Both the position numbers and the translations under genes were made by a program. Below are positions 59,204-64,000 of a stretch of 64,000 bases of DNA, one piece after another (the first letter of the stretch is position 1; each line of letters begins with the position of its first letter). This DNA comes from an uncultured Modestobacter sp. (GTDB lineage Bacteria > Actinomycetota > Actinomycetes > Mycobacteriales > Geodermatophilaceae), in NCBI RefSeq assembly GCF_947486615.1, contig NZ_CANKUD010000002.1, positions 1 through 64,000 on the forward strand, given 5' to 3'. The notes under the pieces are model-generated. The model saw nothing but the letters and a program-made list of their open reading frames with translations, searched no databases and had not been told where the DNA came from.

Positions 59204-59470
59204 TCAGGCGGCGCGGCGGTAGACCACGGTCCACCGGCCGACCCGGACCTGCGGGTGCCAGACCACCGAGCGGGGTGCCCACTCGGCGACGTCGAACGGC
59301 TCCGCGGCGGCCTCGACCGGCGCGTAGGGCGGCCAGCTCCAGTCCAGCGCGTCCTCGGGCAGCGGGCCGGGAGCGCCCTGGTCGTGCCGGCCCGGCTCGA
59401 GGGTCGCCGTCCCACCGCGCCGCAGCACCGCTGCGAGACCTGTCCTGTGCACCGTCGTACTCCTGGGCAT
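59204..59470 (-). CDS. Small hypothetical protein inserted between atpD and atpC
   Basis: An 88-residue frame from ATG 59470 (PRSTTVHRTGLAAVLRRGG ... ALDWSWPPYAPVEAAAEPF) with strongly coding-like third positions and six tryptophans. No family recognised and no clear Shine-Dalgarno. The flanks (58947-59203 and 59471-59741) contain no other gene. It may be a lineage-specific insertion in the atp operon, or a real accessory gene with its own promoter. Confidence 0.5.
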   Translation of the reverse strand: MPRSTTVHRTGLAAVLRRGGTATLEPGRHDQGAPGPLPEDALDWSWPPYAPVEAAAEPFDVAEWAPRSVVWHPQVRVGRWTVVYRRAA

Positions 59471-59663
59471 GGCGCCCGCCGACCGGACGCACCGGTCCCC
59501 ATGATCGACAGGCGCGCGGAGGTCCTTGAACCCCGGCCGGCACGACCACCCGATCGGGTGCTGCCCGGGCCGCCGCGCCACCACGCCCGGTCACCCCCCG
59601 GCGCCGCAGCGCGCCTCTCCTGGGCCTCCCGGACCAGGTCCGCGACGGTGCCCGGAGACGCCG

Positions 59664-59694
59664 ACGGCCGGGCCCCCGTGGGGAACCCGGCCGT
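59664..59694 (-). terminator. Terminator-like hairpin after atpD
   Basis: ACGGCCGGG pairs with CCCGGCCGT (9 bp), extended by CCCC/GGGG across a 2-nt AA bulge. It starts 47 nt downstream of the atpD stop, in front of the small ORF and atpC. Confidence 0.6.
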
Positions 59695-59741
59695 TGACAG
59701 GTGCAGCGACGCCCGCAGGGGGCCGCCGACAGGACCTGCGA

Positions 59742-62256
<2,515 letters not shown>

Positions 62257-62257
62257 C

Positions 62258-63895
<1,638 letters not shown>

Positions 63896-63950
63896 GGCTC
63901 TCGCGTCCTCTTCTGCTGGTGTCTGTGGTGGTGCGGTGGAGCGGTCGGGG

Positions 63951-63998
63951 GGCGTTCCCGCCTGCCGGCCGGTCGGCGTTGCCGCCTGCCGGCCGAGC
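63951..63998. repeat. 24-bp tandem duplication upstream of atpA
   Basis: Two head-to-tail units (63951-63974 and 63975-63998) share GGCGTT, CGCCTGCCGGCCG and differ at about four positions. They lie in the atpH-atpA gap about 55 nt before atpA. Confidence 0.75.
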
Positions 63999-64000
63999 GG

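Overview
The window comes from a very GC-rich actinobacterium. Third codon positions are almost all G or C, GTG starts are common, and many genes look leaderless (a TANNNT -10 box 6-9 nt before the start codon). Gene content and order recall mycobacteria: the MetE-like/mnmA/iscS/etfA/etfB group matches Rv3015c-Rv3029c, and atpAGDC-DUF2550-PduO-murA-nucS-epimerase-thiolase-thioredoxin-glgB-glgE-glgP matches parts of Rv1308-Rv1328. The DUF222/HNH gene, the GlgE cluster and the style of the sequence suggest a Geodermatophilaceae-like lineage (inference). I saw no rRNA, tRNA, CRISPR array, prophage or insertion sequence.

Layout. 1-6.5 kb: 5' part of a DUF222/HNH gene, a MetE-like protein, a secreted 5'-nucleotidase, mnmA and a cysteine desulfurase. 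6.6-11.8 kb: etfBA, a CysK2-like enzyme, a VOC protein, an enoyl-CoA hydratase and an ABC ATPase. 11.8-26.6 kb: an alpha-glucan/trehalose block (glgX, FHA protein, glgP, glgE, treS, pep2, glgB). 26.7-38 kb: a lipoprotein metallopeptidase, a thioredoxin-TPR protein, then acyl-CoA mutase genes (icmA with a MarR regulator, a CrtI-like oxidoreductase, meaB, thiolase, epimerase, ccr). 38-44 kb: a DivIVA-like coiled-coil protein, a large membrane protein, a DUF4397 protein and a class F sortase. 44-49.5 kb: zinc-ribbon protein, a duplicated-and-fused 3-hydroxybutyryl-CoA dehydrogenase, nucS, a lipoprotein, and a DAACS symporter with a probable leader peptide. 49.8-55.6 kb: DedA, DUF2071, GAF-EAL and Gfo/Idh/MocA genes, then ethylmalonyl-CoA mutase. 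55.7-64 kb: DUF2007-like protein, murA, PduO-type adenosyltransferase, DUF2550, and the atpC/atpD/atpG/atpA genes.

How the genes work together. Thiolase, 3-hydroxybutyryl-CoA dehydrogenase, a possible crotonase, Ccr, epimerase, ethylmalonyl-CoA mutase, MeaB and a B12 adenosyltransferase give the front half of the ethylmalonyl-CoA pathway, with EtfBA as a likely electron partner. GlgE, TreS, Pep2 and GlgB form the full trehalose-to-alpha-glucan route; GlgP and GlgX degrade the product.

Most notable non-coding signals: (1) a 12-bp inverted repeat (TACYNNNNRGTA) at the promoters of etfBA, ccr, the 3-hydroxybutyryl-CoA dehydrogenase and ethylmalonyl-CoA mutase, placed the same way in at least three of them, which implies a shared regulon; (2) five copies of a 56-57 nt intergenic stem-loop whose arms differ between copies by compensatory changes, so the fold rather than the sequence is conserved.
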